Assembly: GCA_029977705.1 (NCBI GenBank)
Contig: JAPOKJ010000025.1
Span: 1 to 49,270 of the forward strand
Direction: 5' to 3'
From: Burkholderiales bacterium
GTDB taxonomy: Bacteria; Pseudomonadota; Gammaproteobacteria; Burkholderiales; Burkholderiaceae_E
Length of the DNA stretch: 49,270 nt
Under the pieces are notes generated by a model, which made no database searches, was not told the origin of the DNA, and saw only the letters and a program-made list of their open reading frames with translations. Positions 34,725 to 44,217 of the stretch are shown piece by piece. The position numbers were made by a program, and so were the translations under genes. Each line of letters opens with the position of its first letter. The stretch's first letter is position 1.

Positions 34725-34774
34725 CAGCCCGGTTTGAACACAGGGCGGCAGCTCAAGTCGAGCATACCGGGCTG
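34725..34774 (+). repeat. 9-bp inverted repeat in leader of CBS gene
   Basis: CAGCCCGGT (34725-34733) and ACCGGGCTG (34766-34774) are perfect reverse complements separated by 32 bases, ending 32 bases before the CBS ATG. It may be an operator or leader stem, or the end-of-operon structure for the upstream kinase gene. No T-tract follows. Confidence 0.35.
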
Positions 34775-34806
34775 TGAACAGCCGACCGAGGCGGAAGGGA
34801 ACAGCC

Positions 34807-35271
34807 ATGAAAGTCAATGAAGTTTTGCGGGTCAAGGGCAGCACCCTCTATACGATCGGACCCGAGGACATGCTCTCCGACAGCGTCATCGCGATGGCGG
34901 AGCAGGATATCGGCTCGCTGGTGGTGATGGAGCGCGGCAAGCTGGCCGGCATGCTCACCTTCCGTGAAGTCATCCGCACGCTGGCGCGCCGCCAGAAGGA
35001 GCACCGGGTCGGGCCCACGCCGCCAGTGGCTGAAATCCGGGTGCGCGAGGTCATGAACCCTGAACCCCTGGTGGTTCAGCCCGACATGGAAGTCAACGAA
35101 CTGCGGCGGGTCATGCTCGAGACCCGACAGCGTTACCTGCCGGTGATGGATGGTGGCGTGCTGCTGGGCGTGATCTCTTTCCATGACGTGGCCCGGGCGG
35201 TACTTGAGGAGCAGGGCTTCGAAAATCGCATGCTCAAGGCCTACATTCGCGATTGGCCGGCCGAAGGGTAG
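34807..35271 (+). CDS. Two-CBS-domain protein
   Basis: A 154-residue protein built only of a CBS pair: CBS1 about 8-70 (STLYTIGPEDMLSDSVIAMAE, IGSLVVMERGKLAGMLTFRE) and CBS2 about 85-145 (VREVMNPEPLVVQPDMEVNE, YLPVMDGGVLLGVISFHDV). Such stand-alone pairs bind adenosine nucleotides and act as energy sensors. ATG 34807 has GGAAGGGA 7 bases upstream; the in-frame ATG at 34774 lacks one. It is followed closely by pcm. Confidence 0.92.
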   Translation: MKVNEVLRVKGSTLYTIGPEDMLSDSVIAMAEQDIGSLVVMERGKLAGMLTFREVIRTLARRQKEHRVGPTPPVAEIRVREVMNPEPLVVQPDMEVNELRRVMLETRQRYLPVMDGGVLLGVISFHDVARAVLEEQGFENRMLKAYIRDWPAEG

Positions 35272-35282
35272 AATCGGCGCCC

Positions 35283-36080
35283 ATGCGCAGTTTCCCGACG
35301 CCGAAAAGACCCCAACCTGCCCGGCGTGCCGGGTCTGTGGCTGTCCCCCCGGCACCGGCACCTGCCCGGACCAGCCCGCGCAGTGCGGGTGCAAGTCTGC
35401 CGTTCCAGCCGGCAAGCCGTCCCGGCGGAGCGTTCGCGGTCGATGCCCAGCGTCAACGGCTGGTGCAGTCCCTGAGAGAGCGTGGGGTTCGAGACCCCTC
35501 GGTCCTGCAGGCCCTGCTCGACATCGACCGGCATCTGTTCATCGATGACGGGCTGTCCGGCCTGGCATATCAGGACGAGGCCTTGCCAATCGGCTTTGGC
35601 CAGACGATCTCCAAGCCGAGTACCGTGGCACGCATGCTTGAGCTGATGGGTGCAAGGATGCAGCCAGCGCTCAGACGAAAGGCCAAGGTCCTCGAAGTGG
35701 GCACCGGTTGCGGCTATCAGGCGGCCTGCATGGCCAGCCTGTTTGGCGAGGTCTACTCGATCGAGCGGGTCAAGGGTCTGCATGAGCTGGCCCGCCAGAA
35801 TCTGCGCACGCTTCGCCTGGCCAACCTGCGGCTGGTGTTTGGTGATGGCTACCAGGGAGTGCCCAGCGTGGCGCCTTTCGATGCCATCATCGTGGCGGCG
35901 GCGGCACCCCAGGTGCCGCAGGCCCTGCTCGAGCAGTTGCGTGTCGGTGGCCGCCTGGTGATTCCGGTAGGTGACGACCGGCAGGCCCTTCAGGTGATCG
36001 ACCGCGTGGGCAGCGACGATTACCAGATGACGGCGCTTGATGCGGTACGATTCGTGCCCTTGGTGGATGGGACGCGCTGA
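35283..36080 (+). CDS. pcm: Protein-L-isoaspartate O-methyltransferase
   Basis: A 265-residue SAM-dependent enzyme that repairs isoaspartyl damage. Family motifs are DRHLFI, GFGQTISKPSTVARM (106-120, where GHGQTISQP is usual), SAM motif I VLEVGTGCGYQAA (136-148) and post-motifs GDGYQGVP and RLVIPVG. It carries an N-terminal Pro/Ala/Arg-rich extension of about 50 residues not seen in E. coli Pcm. ATG 35283 is preferred over an upstream TTG. The order pcm-nlpD matches many proteobacteria. Confidence 0.93.
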   Translation: MRSFPTPKRPQPARRAGSVAVPPAPAPARTSPRSAGASLPFQPASRPGGAFAVDAQRQRLVQSLRERGVRDPSVLQALLDIDRHLFIDDGLSGLAYQDEALPIGFGQTISKPSTVARMLELMGARMQPALRRKAKVLEVGTGCGYQAACMASLFGEVYSIERVKGLHELARQNLRTLRLANLRLVFGDGYQGVPSVAPFDAIIVAAAAPQVPQALLEQLRVGGRLVIPVGDDRQALQVIDRVGSDDYQMTALDAVRFVPLVDGTR

Positions 36081-36110
36081 TCCGCGCCCGGCTGTTTGAA
36101 GAAGAAGATC

Positions 36111-37193
36111 ATGTTGTCGAATCTCTCCCTGCGCGCTGCGATGGCGACGCCCGTCTCCGGGCTGCGACTGACTCTTGCCGTGCTGGCACTGGCGGCCGGA
36201 TTGGCGGCCTGCTCGAGCAGCAAGCAGTCGGCGCCCATCGAGGTGCGCACGCCACAACAGGCACGTCCGGTCGCACGTCCCGATGTGGCGCGACGTGACG
36301 AGACGCCAGCCGCTGGCGTGACCCCGGCATCGCCCAGCCGCCCGAGCGCCGACAAGCTCGCGGCTGAAAAGGCAGCTGCTGACAAAGCGGCAGCGGACAA
36401 GGCTGCCGCTGCCCAGGCCCCCCAGACGGGAGCCATCAAGCAGGGCAGTGCCGAGTCCCGACCCCTGACCAGTCCCCCTGCAACGCCTGCGACAACCTCC
36501 GCACCGGCGGCCACCGCAACGCCAGCATCGCCTGCGACTGCACCGGTGCCTGCTTCAGGCGCCGCCAGTCCGTCCGCGGTGACGGTCAAGTCGGGTCCCC
36601 GGGGCTCCAAACGACCCTATTCCGAAGCCACGCTGGCCGAGATGCGCCAGGCGGAGCTTGCCGGTGCGGGCGCCGCGACGACACCTGCTGCTGTTCCGGC
36701 GGCTTCGGCCAGGCCGGATGCCAAGGCTGAGGTCAAGCCCGACGCCAGGCCTGAGGCCAAGAGCGATCCCAAGGCCGATCCCAAGGCGGATGGCAAGTCA
36801 GATGGCAAGTCAGATGCCAAGGCTGGCTCGGTCACATTTGCCTGGCCGGGCAAGGGCAAGGTTCTTGCAGGCTTCAGCGAGCCACGTCAGATGGGCTTGT
36901 CGATCGACGGCGCGATCGGTGATCCGGTGCTGTCGGCCGCCGATGGCAAGGTGATTTTCAGCGGGGTAGGGCCGCGCGGTTTCGGCAACCTGATCATCGT
37001 CAAGCACGACGGCGAATTGCTGTCCGTCTACGCCCACAACAAGGCCCTGCTGGTCAAGGACGGTCAGACGGTCAAGAAGGGGCAGAAGATTGCCGAGTTG
37101 GGCGATTCCGGGACCGACCGGCCGCAACTGCACTTCGAGATCCGTCGCCAGGGCAAACCGGTCGACCCGCGGCCCTACCTGCCGCCGCGCTGA
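36111..37193 (+). CDS. nlpD: NlpD-like lipoprotein with degenerate LytM domain, no LysM
   Basis: A 360-residue lipoprotein with lipobox LAAC after a hydrophobic signal peptide. The middle (about 40-240) is low complexity: Lys/Ala repeats ([13 protein letters not shown]) and Pro/Ala/Thr, plus five tetrapeptides [12 protein letters not shown] at 219-238. The C-terminal 115 residues form an M23/LytM domain ([22 protein letters not shown], in part; [19 protein letters not shown]) in which catalytic metal ligands are partly missing, as in E. coli NlpD, an activator of amidase AmiC. The usual LysM peptidoglycan-binding domain is absent. Start ATG 36111; an in-frame TTG at 36096 is possible. Confidence 0.88.
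   Translation: MLSNLSLRAAMATPVSGLRLTLAVLALAAGLAACSSSKQSAPIEVRTPQQARPVARPDVARRDETPAAGVTPASPSRPSADKLAAEKAAADKAAADKAAAAQAPQTGAIKQGSAESRPLTSPPATPATTSAPAATATPASPATAPVPASGAASPSAVTVKSGPRGSKRPYSEATLAEMRQAELAGAGAATTPAAVPAASARPDAKAEVKPDARPEAKSDPKADPKADGKSDGKSDAKAGSVTFAWPGKGKVLAGFSEPRQMGLSIDGAIGDPVLSAADGKVIFSGVGPRGFGNLIIVKHDGELLSVYAHNKALLVKDGQTVKKGQKIAELGDSGTDRPQLHFEIRRQGKPVDPRPYLPPR
36765..36824 (+). repeat. Five tandem 12-bp units inside nlpD
   Basis: Five consecutive 12-base units of the form GAT-NNC-AAG-NNN encode [20 protein letters not shown]; units 3 and 4 (GATGGCAAGTCA) are identical. Such in-frame arrays can change copy number by slippage without breaking the frame, altering the length of the linker. 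Confidence 0.85.
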
Positions 37194-37207
37194 TCAGGAC
37201 CGTCCAG

Positions 37208-38623
37208 ATGGCGCGCAGCAAGCAGGCAGGTGTCCGCAGGGAGCAGGCTGACGGTGTGATTCGGGAATGGCCGATCGAATCCATCGACCTTGAGGCCAAT
37301 GGCATCTCGCGGGTCGACGGCAAGGTGTGCTTCGTTCGCGGCGCCCTGCCGGGCGAGCGGGTCCTGGCCCAGATCGTGCGAAGCAAGGCCAGTTACGATG
37401 TGGCCCAGACCCTCGAAGTGCTTCAGGAGAGCAGTCAACGTGTGACGCCGGCCTGTCCCCATTACGGCGTCTGCGGCGGGTGCACGATGCAGCACCTGAC
37501 GCCTCAGGCGCAACTGGCGATCAAGCAGCGGGCACTCGAAGACCAGCTCTGGCACCTGGGCCGGGTCAAGGCCGAGACGCTGCTGCGACCGATCGCCGGA
37601 CCGGCCTGGGGCTATCGCTTCCGTGCCCGGCTCTCGGTGCGCTATGTCGTCAAGAAGGGCCGTGTCCTGGTGGGCTTTCATGAAAAGCATTCCAGCTACG
37701 TGGCCGAGATGCAGGACTGCAAGGTGCTCGAGCCCAAGGTGGCGCGCCTGATCATGCCGCTGCGCCTGCTGATGGAAGGGCTGAGCATCCGCAACTGCAT
37801 GCCCCAGATCGAGGTGGCTGTCGGCCAGACTCCGGCGCAGCCCTCAATGGCCAGCGAAACCGTGGTGGCCCTGGTGTTCCGGATCCTCGAGGCACCCAGC
37901 GCGCAGGATGAAGAGGCCTTGCAGGCCTTTGCCCGTGAGCATGATGTCGAGATCTGGTACCAGCCCAAGGGACCCGAGACGATTTACCTGTTCTGCGACC
38001 GGGAAGGCCGTGCCGATGTCACCGGGCAGACCTCCCGGCTGGGCTATGCCTTGCCCGAGTTCGGCGTCTACATGCCGTTTCGTCCCACCGACTTCACCCA
38101 GGTCAACCACGGCATCAATACCGTCATGGTGGGGCGCTCGGTGCGGCTGCTCGATCCCCAGCCCTCTGACCGGGTGGCCGACCTGTTCTGTGGTCTGGGC
38201 AATTTCACCCTGCCGCTGGCCACCCGTGCAGCCCAGGTGGTGGGCATCGAAGGCTCGCCGATCCTCTCGGAGCGGGCGCGTCAGGCAGCGGCCCACAATG
38301 GTTTGGCTGACAAGACCCGGTTCGTCACCCAGAACCTGTTTGAACTGAGCACGGCGCAGTGGCAGGCGCTGGGGCCGTTTGACCGGGTGCTCATCGATCC
38401 GCCGCGCGAGGGGGCACTGGCGCTGGCCAAGGTACTGGCCGAAGACCCGGTCAAACCGCGCCGGCTGGTCTATGTTTCCTGCAATCCCGCGACCCTGGCC
38501 CGCGATGCAGGCATCCTGTGCCATGAGGGCGGCTGGGTGCTCAGGAGCACCGGTGCGGTCAACATGTTCCCGCACACCTCGCATGTGGAGTCGATCTCGG
38601 TATTCGAGCCGGCACCGGTCTGA
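37208..38623 (+). CDS. rlmD: 23S rRNA (uracil-1939-C5)-methyltransferase RlmD
   Basis: A 471-residue RNA m5U methyltransferase with an N-terminal TRAM domain ([20 protein letters not shown], in part), an Fe-S cluster motif [10 protein letters not shown] plus a later Cys (MQDCKVLEP), SAM-binding [23 protein letters not shown] and the catalytic Cys in [15 protein letters not shown] plus Fe-S favours RlmD over TrmA. It starts 14 bases after nlpD, so probably lies in the same transcript, and is convergent with the BI-1 gene. Confidence 0.93.
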   Translation: MARSKQAGVRREQADGVIREWPIESIDLEANGISRVDGKVCFVRGALPGERVLAQIVRSKASYDVAQTLEVLQESSQRVTPACPHYGVCGGCTMQHLTPQAQLAIKQRALEDQLWHLGRVKAETLLRPIAGPAWGYRFRARLSVRYVVKKGRVLVGFHEKHSSYVAEMQDCKVLEPKVARLIMPLRLLMEGLSIRNCMPQIEVAVGQTPAQPSMASETVVALVFRILEAPSAQDEEALQAFAREHDVEIWYQPKGPETIYLFCDREGRADVTGQTSRLGYALPEFGVYMPFRPTDFTQVNHGINTVMVGRSVRLLDPQPSDRVADLFCGLGNFTLPLATRAAQVVGIEGSPILSERARQAAAHNGLADKTRFVTQNLFELSTAQWQALGPFDRVLIDPPREGALALAKVLAEDPVKPRRLVYVSCNPATLARDAGILCHEGGWVLRSTGAVNMFPHTSHVESISVFEPAPV

Positions 38624-38668
38624 GCCCGGACCGGGTGGGGGCGAACGGTGGCCTGGCCTGCAATGCAG

Positions 38669-38723
38669 AAGGGGCCGGTTTCCCGACCCCTTTGAGGCAG
38701 CCCGGCGTGCCCTCAGGCACGCC
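38669..38723. terminator. Two hairpins between convergent genes
   Basis: Hairpin 1 (38669-38692): AAGGGG/CCCCTT stem extended inside by CGG/CCG around a TTTC loop. Hairpin 2 (38704-38723): perfect GGCGTGCC/GGCACGCC with a CTCA loop. They fill the gap between rlmD and the BI-1 gene and could end both transcripts. Neither is followed by a clear T-run. Confidence 0.55.
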
Positions 38724-38737
38724 GCCTGGGCGAGCGG

Positions 38738-39445
38738 TCAGTCGCGATCGCCACCGAAGAAGCCCAGCAGTTGCAGCAAGCTGGTGAAGATGTTGTACAG
38801 GCTCATGTAGATCGACAGGGTGGCGCTGATGTAGTTGGTCTCGCCGCCGTTGATGACACGCTGAACATCGACCAGCAGGAAGGCCGAGAAGATGAAGATC
38901 GCCAGTGCCGAGATCGTCAGCGACAGGGCTGGCAACTGGAGCCAGATGTTGGCAATCGAGGCGATGAAGATCACCAGGAAGCCCACCAGCAACCATTTGC
39001 CCATCCCGCTGAAGTCGCGCTTGCTGACCGTGGCAATGGTCGACATCACGCCAAACACGGCAGCGGTACCGCCGAAGGCCAGGGTGATCAGCTGGGCGCC
39101 ATTGGACAGGCGCAGCACCGAGCTGAGCAGGCCCGACATCATCAGGCCCATGAAGAAGGTGAAGACCAGCAGCAGAAGGACGCCTACCGGGCTGTTCTTG
39201 AAGCGCTCGATGGCGAACATCAGGCCAAAGGCACCGACCAGGAAGACGATGGCCATCATGCCGCCGCCCATGCCGCGCATCATGCCGGTGCTCACGCCCA
39301 GCCAGGCGCCCATGACAGTGGGCAGCAGTGAAATGGCCAACAGCAGGTAGGTGTTGCGCAGCACGCGGTTGCGCCGGACCACGTCCAGGACGCCGGCCGA
39401 CTGGCCAAAGCCTGACAGGCTGGTGGTGTCTCTTTCGAATGCCAT
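38738..39445 (-). CDS. Bax inhibitor-1 (YccA/YbhL) family membrane protein
   Basis: A 235-residue protein with seven predicted helices. It has the family pattern RNTYLLLAISLLPTVMGAW, GLMFAIERFKNSPVGVLLLL and the C-terminal FSAFLLVDVQRVINGGETNYI with conserved Asp residues implicated in ion conductance by BI-1 homologues, then SIYMSLYNIFTSLLQLLG. ATG at 39445 has AAGGAGA 8 bases upstream. In E. coli YccA interacts with FtsH; the role here is unproven. Divergent from ndk. Confidence 0.92.
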   Translation of the reverse strand: MAFERDTTSLSGFGQSAGVLDVVRRNRVLRNTYLLLAISLLPTVMGAWLGVSTGMMRGMGGGMMAIVFLVGAFGLMFAIERFKNSPVGVLLLLVFTFFMGLMMSGLLSSVLRLSNGAQLITLAFGGTAAVFGVMSTIATVSKRDFSGMGKWLLVGFLVIFIASIANIWLQLPALSLTISALAIFIFSAFLLVDVQRVINGGETNYISATLSIYMSLYNIFTSLLQLLGFFGGDRD

Positions 39446-39536
39446 GAGGGGGTCTCCTTGGAAAGTTTTTCTGTTCAAGTGAGGCTAATGTAGGGGCGGG
39501 CGCAGATTTCCACAAGTCGCATGGTTTTGTCCATGT

Positions 39537-39545
39537 TGGTAGAAT
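39537..39545 (+). promoter_or_regulatory. Extended -10 promoter for ndk
   Basis: TGGTAGAAT is an extended -10 element (TG-N-TAGAAT, 5 of 6 to TATAAT) 53 bases before the ndk ATG. No good -35 hexamer lies 17 bases upstream, which extended -10 promoters tolerate. It probably starts the long ndk-to-der transcript. Confidence 0.5.
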
Positions 39546-39598
39546 GGAGGGCTAACCGGAAAAAACTCCGAAATTCTCAATAAAATCAAGGAATAAAC

Positions 39599-40024
39599 AT
39601 GGCGATTGAACGTACCCTCTCGATCATCAAGCCCGATGCCGTTGCCAAGAACGTCATTGGCCAGATCTACAGCCGCTTCGAAGGAGCCGGCCTGAAGGTC
39701 ATCGCTGCCCGCATGATGCATTTGTCGCCCGACGAAGCCGGTGCTTTCTACGCCGTCCACAAGGAGCGCCCCTTCTTCAAGGACCTGGTCAGTTTCATGA
39801 TCTCCGGTCCGGTGATGGTGCAGGTCCTGGAAGGCGAAAGCGCCATTGCCAAGAACCGCGACCTGATGGGCGCGACCGATCCTAAGAAGGCGGCGCCGGG
39901 AACCATCCGCGCCGATTTCGCCGACAGCATCGACGCCAACGCGGTGCATGGTTCGGATGCCATCGAGACTGCCCGCCAGGAGATTGCGTTTTTCTTCCCG
40001 GCGATGAACATCCACTCGCGCTGA
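39599..40024 (+). CDS. ndk: Nucleoside diphosphate kinase
   Basis: A 141-residue NDP kinase equilibrating (d)NTP pools. [10 protein letters not shown], the phosphohistidine H117 in NAVHGSDA and RADFA are all present; length is standard. AAGGA lies 8 bases upstream. It heads the conserved ndk-rlmN-pilW-rodZ-ispG-hisS series. Confidence 0.98.
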   Translation: MAIERTLSIIKPDAVAKNVIGQIYSRFEGAGLKVIAARMMHLSPDEAGAFYAVHKERPFFKDLVSFMISGPVMVQVLEGESAIAKNRDLMGATDPKKAAPGTIRADFADSIDANAVHGSDAIETARQEIAFFFPAMNIHSR

Positions 40025-40060
40025 CCTGCCTGCGGGGCGGCGCTGCACTGATCATCCATT

Positions 40061-41200
40061 TTGGACTCACGGCCCCTCAATCTGCTCGGACTCGATGCCG
40101 CCGGCCTCAAGGCGGCGGCCTTGTCATGGGGTGAAAAGCCGTTTCGCGCCACCCAGTTGATGCGCTGGCTGCACCAGCGCGGGGTGGCCGATTTCTCGGC
40201 CATGACCGACCTGGCCAAGAGCTTTCGCGGACACCTCGAGGCGCAGGCCTGCGTCCGCACGCTCGAGGTGGTCCGTGATCACACCTCGTCAGACGGCACG
40301 CGAAAGTGGCTGTTCGATGTCGGCGCCGGCGATGCCATCGAGACGGTCTTCATTCCCGAGACTGACCGCGGCACCTTGTGTGTCTCAACCCAGGCGGGCT
40401 GCGCGGTCAATTGCCGTTTCTGCTCGACCGGCAAGCAGGGCTTCTCGCGCAACCTCGATGCCGGTGAAATCATCGCCCAGCTCTGGCAGGCCAATCATGC
40501 ACTGGGGGCTTATCAGGCCGATGCCGGCCTGAAGCCTGACCGTGTCATCAGCAATGTGGTGTTCATGGGCATGGGTGAACCCCTGCAGAACTACGCTGCC
40601 ACCCTGAGCGCCTTGCGCATCATGCTCGATGACCATGCCTACGGGCTGTCGCGTCGCCGGGTCACCGTGTCGACCTCGGGGGTGGTCCCCATGATGGACC
40701 GACTGCGCGAGGACTGTCCGGTGTCGCTGGCGGTCTCGCTGCATGCACCCAATGATCGCCTGCGCGATGACCTGGTGCCCCTGAACCGCAAGTACCCGTT
40801 GGCTGAACTGATGGCGGCCTGCCATCGCTACCTGGCCCACGCACCGCGTGATTTCATCACCTTCGAATACGTCATGCTCGATGGTGTCAACGATACGCCC
40901 GAGCATGCCCGGCAGGTTCTGGCCCTGGTGCGCGGCTTGCCCTGCAAATTCAACCTGATTCCCTTCAATCCCTTCCCGGAATCGGGTCTCATCAAGTCCT
41001 CCCCGGCGGCGGTCAAGGCCTTTGCGCAGATCCTGCTCGACGCGGGCATCGTCACCACCGTGCGCAAGACGCGCGGCGAAGACATCGACGCCGCCTGCGG
41101 ACAGCTGGCGGGCGAGGTACAGGACCGCACCCGGCTGGCTGAACGAAGCGGCCGTCCGAAGACCATCATGCTGACCCGATCCGCCCAGGAGGCACGATGA
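40061..41200 (+). CDS. rlmN: Dual-specificity 23S rRNA/tRNA adenine-C2 methyltransferase RlmN
   Basis: A 379-residue radical-SAM enzyme methylating A2503 of 23S rRNA and A37 of tRNAs. The cluster motif CAVNCRFC (C114, C118, C121), GMGEPL, and the C-terminal catalytic Cys in [12 protein letters not shown] are intact. The start appears to be TTG at 40061: it yields the expected N-terminus ([11 protein letters not shown]), and the next ATG (residue 34) would remove conserved sequence. Its stop overlaps the next ATG (ATGA). Confidence 0.95.
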   Translation: MDSRPLNLLGLDAAGLKAAALSWGEKPFRATQLMRWLHQRGVADFSAMTDLAKSFRGHLEAQACVRTLEVVRDHTSSDGTRKWLFDVGAGDAIETVFIPETDRGTLCVSTQAGCAVNCRFCSTGKQGFSRNLDAGEIIAQLWQANHALGAYQADAGLKPDRVISNVVFMGMGEPLQNYAATLSALRIMLDDHAYGLSRRRVTVSTSGVVPMMDRLREDCPVSLAVSLHAPNDRLRDDLVPLNRKYPLAELMAACHRYLAHAPRDFITFEYVMLDGVNDTPEHARQVLALVRGLPCKFNLIPFNPFPESGLIKSSPAAVKAFAQILLDAGIVTTVRKTRGEDIDAACGQLAGEVQDRTRLAERSGRPKTIMLTRSAQEAR

Positions 41201-42069
41201 CCCTGACCTCTGCATCCCACCTCCCGGCCAGGTCCTCGCGAATCAGGGGCGTTGCGGGCTTCCTGATCGCCGGCCTCCTGGTCTTCGGTCTGGCCGGCTG
41301 TGCCAGCAAGGGGGAAGGCGCAGGGCAGGGGGGCAATGCCGGCGACAATGCCAAGGCGGCGGGCTCGGTCCTGCCGGCGGCACCTGACGATTCGGTGGAC
41401 CGTCAGCGTGCGCGCATCCGCCTCGAACTGGCCTCGAACTATTTCCAGAGCGGCAAGTACGACATCGCCCTGGAGGAACTGCGCCAGTCACTGCTGGCCG
41501 ACCCCAACTATGCCTCGGCCTACGGCATGCTCGGTCTCGTCTACATGACCCTGGGCCAGAACGACAAGGCGGGCGACAGTTTCCTGCGTGCCCTGAAGAT
41601 TGCCCCTCAGGATCCGGACTTGAACAACAGCTATGGCTGGTTCCTTTGCCAGAACGGACAGGAACGCGCCTCGATTCCCTTTTTCGAGCGTGCCGCGAAG
41701 AATCCGCTCTACACCACGCCTGGCAAACCCTTGCACAATGCCGGGGTGTGCCTGCGCAAGATCGGCGACATCCGGGGTGCCGAAAGTTTCCTGCTGCAGG
41801 CCTTCCGGGTCGACCCGAACAGCCCGATTGCGATGTACAACCTGGGCGAGATCTACCTGAAGGCGCGAGATGCCGACAAGGCCCGCTTCTACTCGCAGCG
41901 CCTGATGGGCAACTACGAGGCCAATGCCCAGATGCTGTGGCTGGCCTTGCGTATCGAGCGCCTGCGCGGCAACCAAAACGAACAAGCCTCGCTCGAGGCG
42001 CGTCTGCGGCGCCTGTACCCGGCCTCGCCGGAAACCGAGAAACTTGACCAAGGACGGTACGATGACTGA
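41197..42069 (+). CDS. pilW: Type IV pilus biogenesis lipoprotein PilW/PilF (TPR)
   Basis: A 290-residue lipoprotein: basic N-terminus, hydrophobic core and lipobox FGLAGC (C35), then about six TPR units ([20 protein letters not shown], in part; [40 protein letters not shown]). PilF/PilW pilots the secretin PilQ to the outer membrane. It overlaps rlmN by 4 bases and rodZ by 8, indicating translational coupling. A functional pilus is suggested but no pilin gene is in the window. Confidence 0.92.
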   Translation: MTLTSASHLPARSSRIRGVAGFLIAGLLVFGLAGCASKGEGAGQGGNAGDNAKAAGSVLPAAPDDSVDRQRARIRLELASNYFQSGKYDIALEELRQSLLADPNYASAYGMLGLVYMTLGQNDKAGDSFLRALKIAPQDPDLNNSYGWFLCQNGQERASIPFFERAAKNPLYTTPGKPLHNAGVCLRKIGDIRGAESFLLQAFRVDPNSPIAMYNLGEIYLKARDADKARFYSQRLMGNYEANAQMLWLALRIERLRGNQNEQASLEARLRRLYPASPETEKLDQGRYDD

Positions 42070-42946
42070 TCAACAGGGTGGTGGCGGTATGACCCGGCCG
42101 GGAACCGTATCGACGATTGCCGAACTGGTGGCGCTTCGCGAGTCGCTGGGCATGACCATCAATTCTGCTGCCGCACAACTGCGGATCGCGCCGCGCCAGA
42201 TCGAGGCGCTGGAGCAGGGCGCCTGGGACAAGTTGCCTGGCCTGGCCTTCATCAAGGGGGTGCTGCGTGCCTACGGCAAGCTGATGCGCGTCGATCTCGC
42301 GCCCCTGATCGCCAGCCTCGATGCCCAGGTTGAAAAGACCGAGGTTCGGCCTGCCCACCGCCTGGAAGGCAAGCTGCCCGAGACATCCGCGCTCGGCTTC
42401 GGTGAAGGGGGCAACGGCAGCAAATGGGCCTGGGCCTTGCTGCTGGCTGCGGCGATCGTGGCCCTGGCCCTGTTTTTTGGCAAGGATGTCGACAACTGGA
42501 TGCCCAAGAAGCCGCCCAGCGAGCCCGCCGCTCCTGCCCGCACCGAAACCGTCCCGGTTCCTGTCCCCCCATCGCCTGCACCGGCATCCAGTGCGCCCAT
42601 CCAGCCGCCTGTCACCGCTCCAGCCTCGGCCAATCCCTTGCCTGCGCCGGCCGCATCCGGCAGCGAGGCAATGACCGGGAAGGCCACTGGCGGCGCGGCC
42701 CGTTTCCAGTTGCGCTTTGACGAAGATGCCTGGGTCGAGGTCAAGGATGCGGGCGGGCAGGTGGTGCTGTCCGGCATCCAGAAGGCTGGCGGTTTGCGTC
42801 CGCTCGAAGGCAAGGCGCCGTTTTCAGTGGTGGTGGGCAATGCCACCAAGGTGCGGATCCAGCGACTGCTTGCTGATGGGCAAAGCCAGCCGGTGGCGAT
42901 GCCGGCCGAGACGCCTCAGGGCGTGGCCCGCCTCACGCTCCAGTAA
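42062..42946 (+). CDS. rodZ: Cytoskeletal protein RodZ
   Basis: A 294-residue bitopic protein linking MreB to the elongation machinery. The cytoplasmic HTH_25 domain (about 20-90: LRESLGMTINSAAAQLRIAP, RQIEALEQGAWDKLPG, AFIKGVLRAYGK) is followed by one membrane helix at about 120-140 (WAWALLLAAAIVALALFFG), a Pro-rich periplasmic linker and a DUF4115 domain (LRFDEDAWVEVKDAGG). Its ATG lies within the end of pilW. Confidence 0.94.
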   Translation: MTDQQGGGGMTRPGTVSTIAELVALRESLGMTINSAAAQLRIAPRQIEALEQGAWDKLPGLAFIKGVLRAYGKLMRVDLAPLIASLDAQVEKTEVRPAHRLEGKLPETSALGFGEGGNGSKWAWALLLAAAIVALALFFGKDVDNWMPKKPPSEPAAPARTETVPVPVPPSPAPASSAPIQPPVTAPASANPLPAPAASGSEAMTGKATGGAARFQLRFDEDAWVEVKDAGGQVVLSGIQKAGGLRPLEGKAPFSVVVGNATKVRIQRLLADGQSQPVAMPAETPQGVARLTLQ

Positions 42947-42955
42947 GGCCTGCAC

Positions 42956-44212
42956 ATGAATTCCTCCCCTCCACCGATCGATGCCGGTGCAGCGCCCAAG
43001 CGGGCCTGCACCGAGGTGCCCGTCCAGTGGGGCGGGCGCACGGTCCGGATCGGCGGTGCCCAGCCGGTGGTGGTCCAGTCGATGACCAACACCGATACGG
43101 CCGATGCCATTGCTACCGCCATTCAGGTCAAGGCCCTGGCGCTGGCGGGCTCTGAGCTGGTCCGCATCACGGTCAATACGCCGGAAGCCGCGCGGGAAGT
43201 GCCGGCGATCCGTGAGCAACTCGACCGCATGGGCCTGGATGTGCCGCTGGTGGGCGATTTCCACTACAACGGCCACAAGCTGCTGACCCAGTTTCCCGAA
43301 TGCGCCAGCGCATTGTCCAAGTACAGGATCAATCCGGGCAATGTCGGTGCCGGCAAGCGTCGCGACGACAACTTTGCCCAGATGATCGAGGTTGCCTGCC
43401 GGCATGACAAGCCGGTGCGCATCGGCGTCAACTGGGGAAGCCTGGACCAGGCCTTGCTGGCCCGGCTGATGGATGCCAATGCCGCCAGCAGCCAGCCCCT
43501 GACGGCACAACAGGTGATGCGCGAGGCGCTCGTGACCTCGGCACTCGAGAGCGCCGTACGGGCCGAGGAACTGGGTCTGCCCCGCAACCGCATCATCCTG
43601 TCGGCCAAGGTGTCCCTGGTGCAGGACCTGATCGCGGTCTACCGCACCCTGGCGGCGCGCAGCGATTATCCCCTGCACCTGGGTCTGACCGAGGCCGGCA
43701 TGGGCAGCAAGGGCATCGTCGCCTCGACCGCCGGCATCGGTGTGCTGCTGCAGGAGGGTATCGGCGACACGATCCGCGTCTCCCTGACGCCCGAGCCCAA
43801 CGGTGACCGGACCCGCGAGGTCATCGTGGCGCAGGAAATCCTGCAGACGATGGGCCTGCGCGCCTTCACCCCAATGGTGATTGCCTGCCCCGGCTGCGGA
43901 CGGACCAGTTCCACCTTTTTCCAGGAATTGGCCGAGCGCATCCAGACCCACCTGCGCGAGCGCATGCCGGACTGGCGCAGCCGCTACCCGGGGGTCGAGG
44001 ACATGAAGGTGGCCGTCATGGGCTGTGTCGTCAACGGCCCGGGCGAGAGCAAACAGGCCGATATCGGCATTTCGCTGCCGGGCGCTGACGAAGCGCCGGT
44101 GGCCCCGGTGTTCGTCGACGGCGAGCGCACCGTGACCCTCAAGGGCGATCGCATCGCCGAAGAATTCCAGAGCATCGTCGAGGCCTATGTGGCCCGGCGC
44201 TACGGCAGTTGA
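42956..44212 (+). CDS. ispG: 4-hydroxy-3-methylbut-2-enyl diphosphate synthase (IspG/GcpE)
   Basis: A 418-residue iron-sulfur enzyme of the MEP isoprenoid pathway. [14 protein letters not shown] at the start of the TIM barrel and the [4Fe-4S] ligands C311, C314 (CPGCGRTSS) and C357 ([10 protein letters not shown]) are intact. As in other proteobacteria an additional stretch between barrel and cluster domain is present. It lies 9 bases after rodZ. Confidence 0.97.
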   Translation: MNSSPPPIDAGAAPKRACTEVPVQWGGRTVRIGGAQPVVVQSMTNTDTADAIATAIQVKALALAGSELVRITVNTPEAAREVPAIREQLDRMGLDVPLVGDFHYNGHKLLTQFPECASALSKYRINPGNVGAGKRRDDNFAQMIEVACRHDKPVRIGVNWGSLDQALLARLMDANAASSQPLTAQQVMREALVTSALESAVRAEELGLPRNRIILSAKVSLVQDLIAVYRTLAARSDYPLHLGLTEAGMGSKGIVASTAGIGVLLQEGIGDTIRVSLTPEPNGDRTREVIVAQEILQTMGLRAFTPMVIACPGCGRTSSTFFQELAERIQTHLRERMPDWRSRYPGVEDMKVAVMGCVVNGPGESKQADIGISLPGADEAPVAPVFVDGERTVTLKGDRIAEEFQSIVEAYVARRYGS

Positions 44213-44217
44213 AACCG

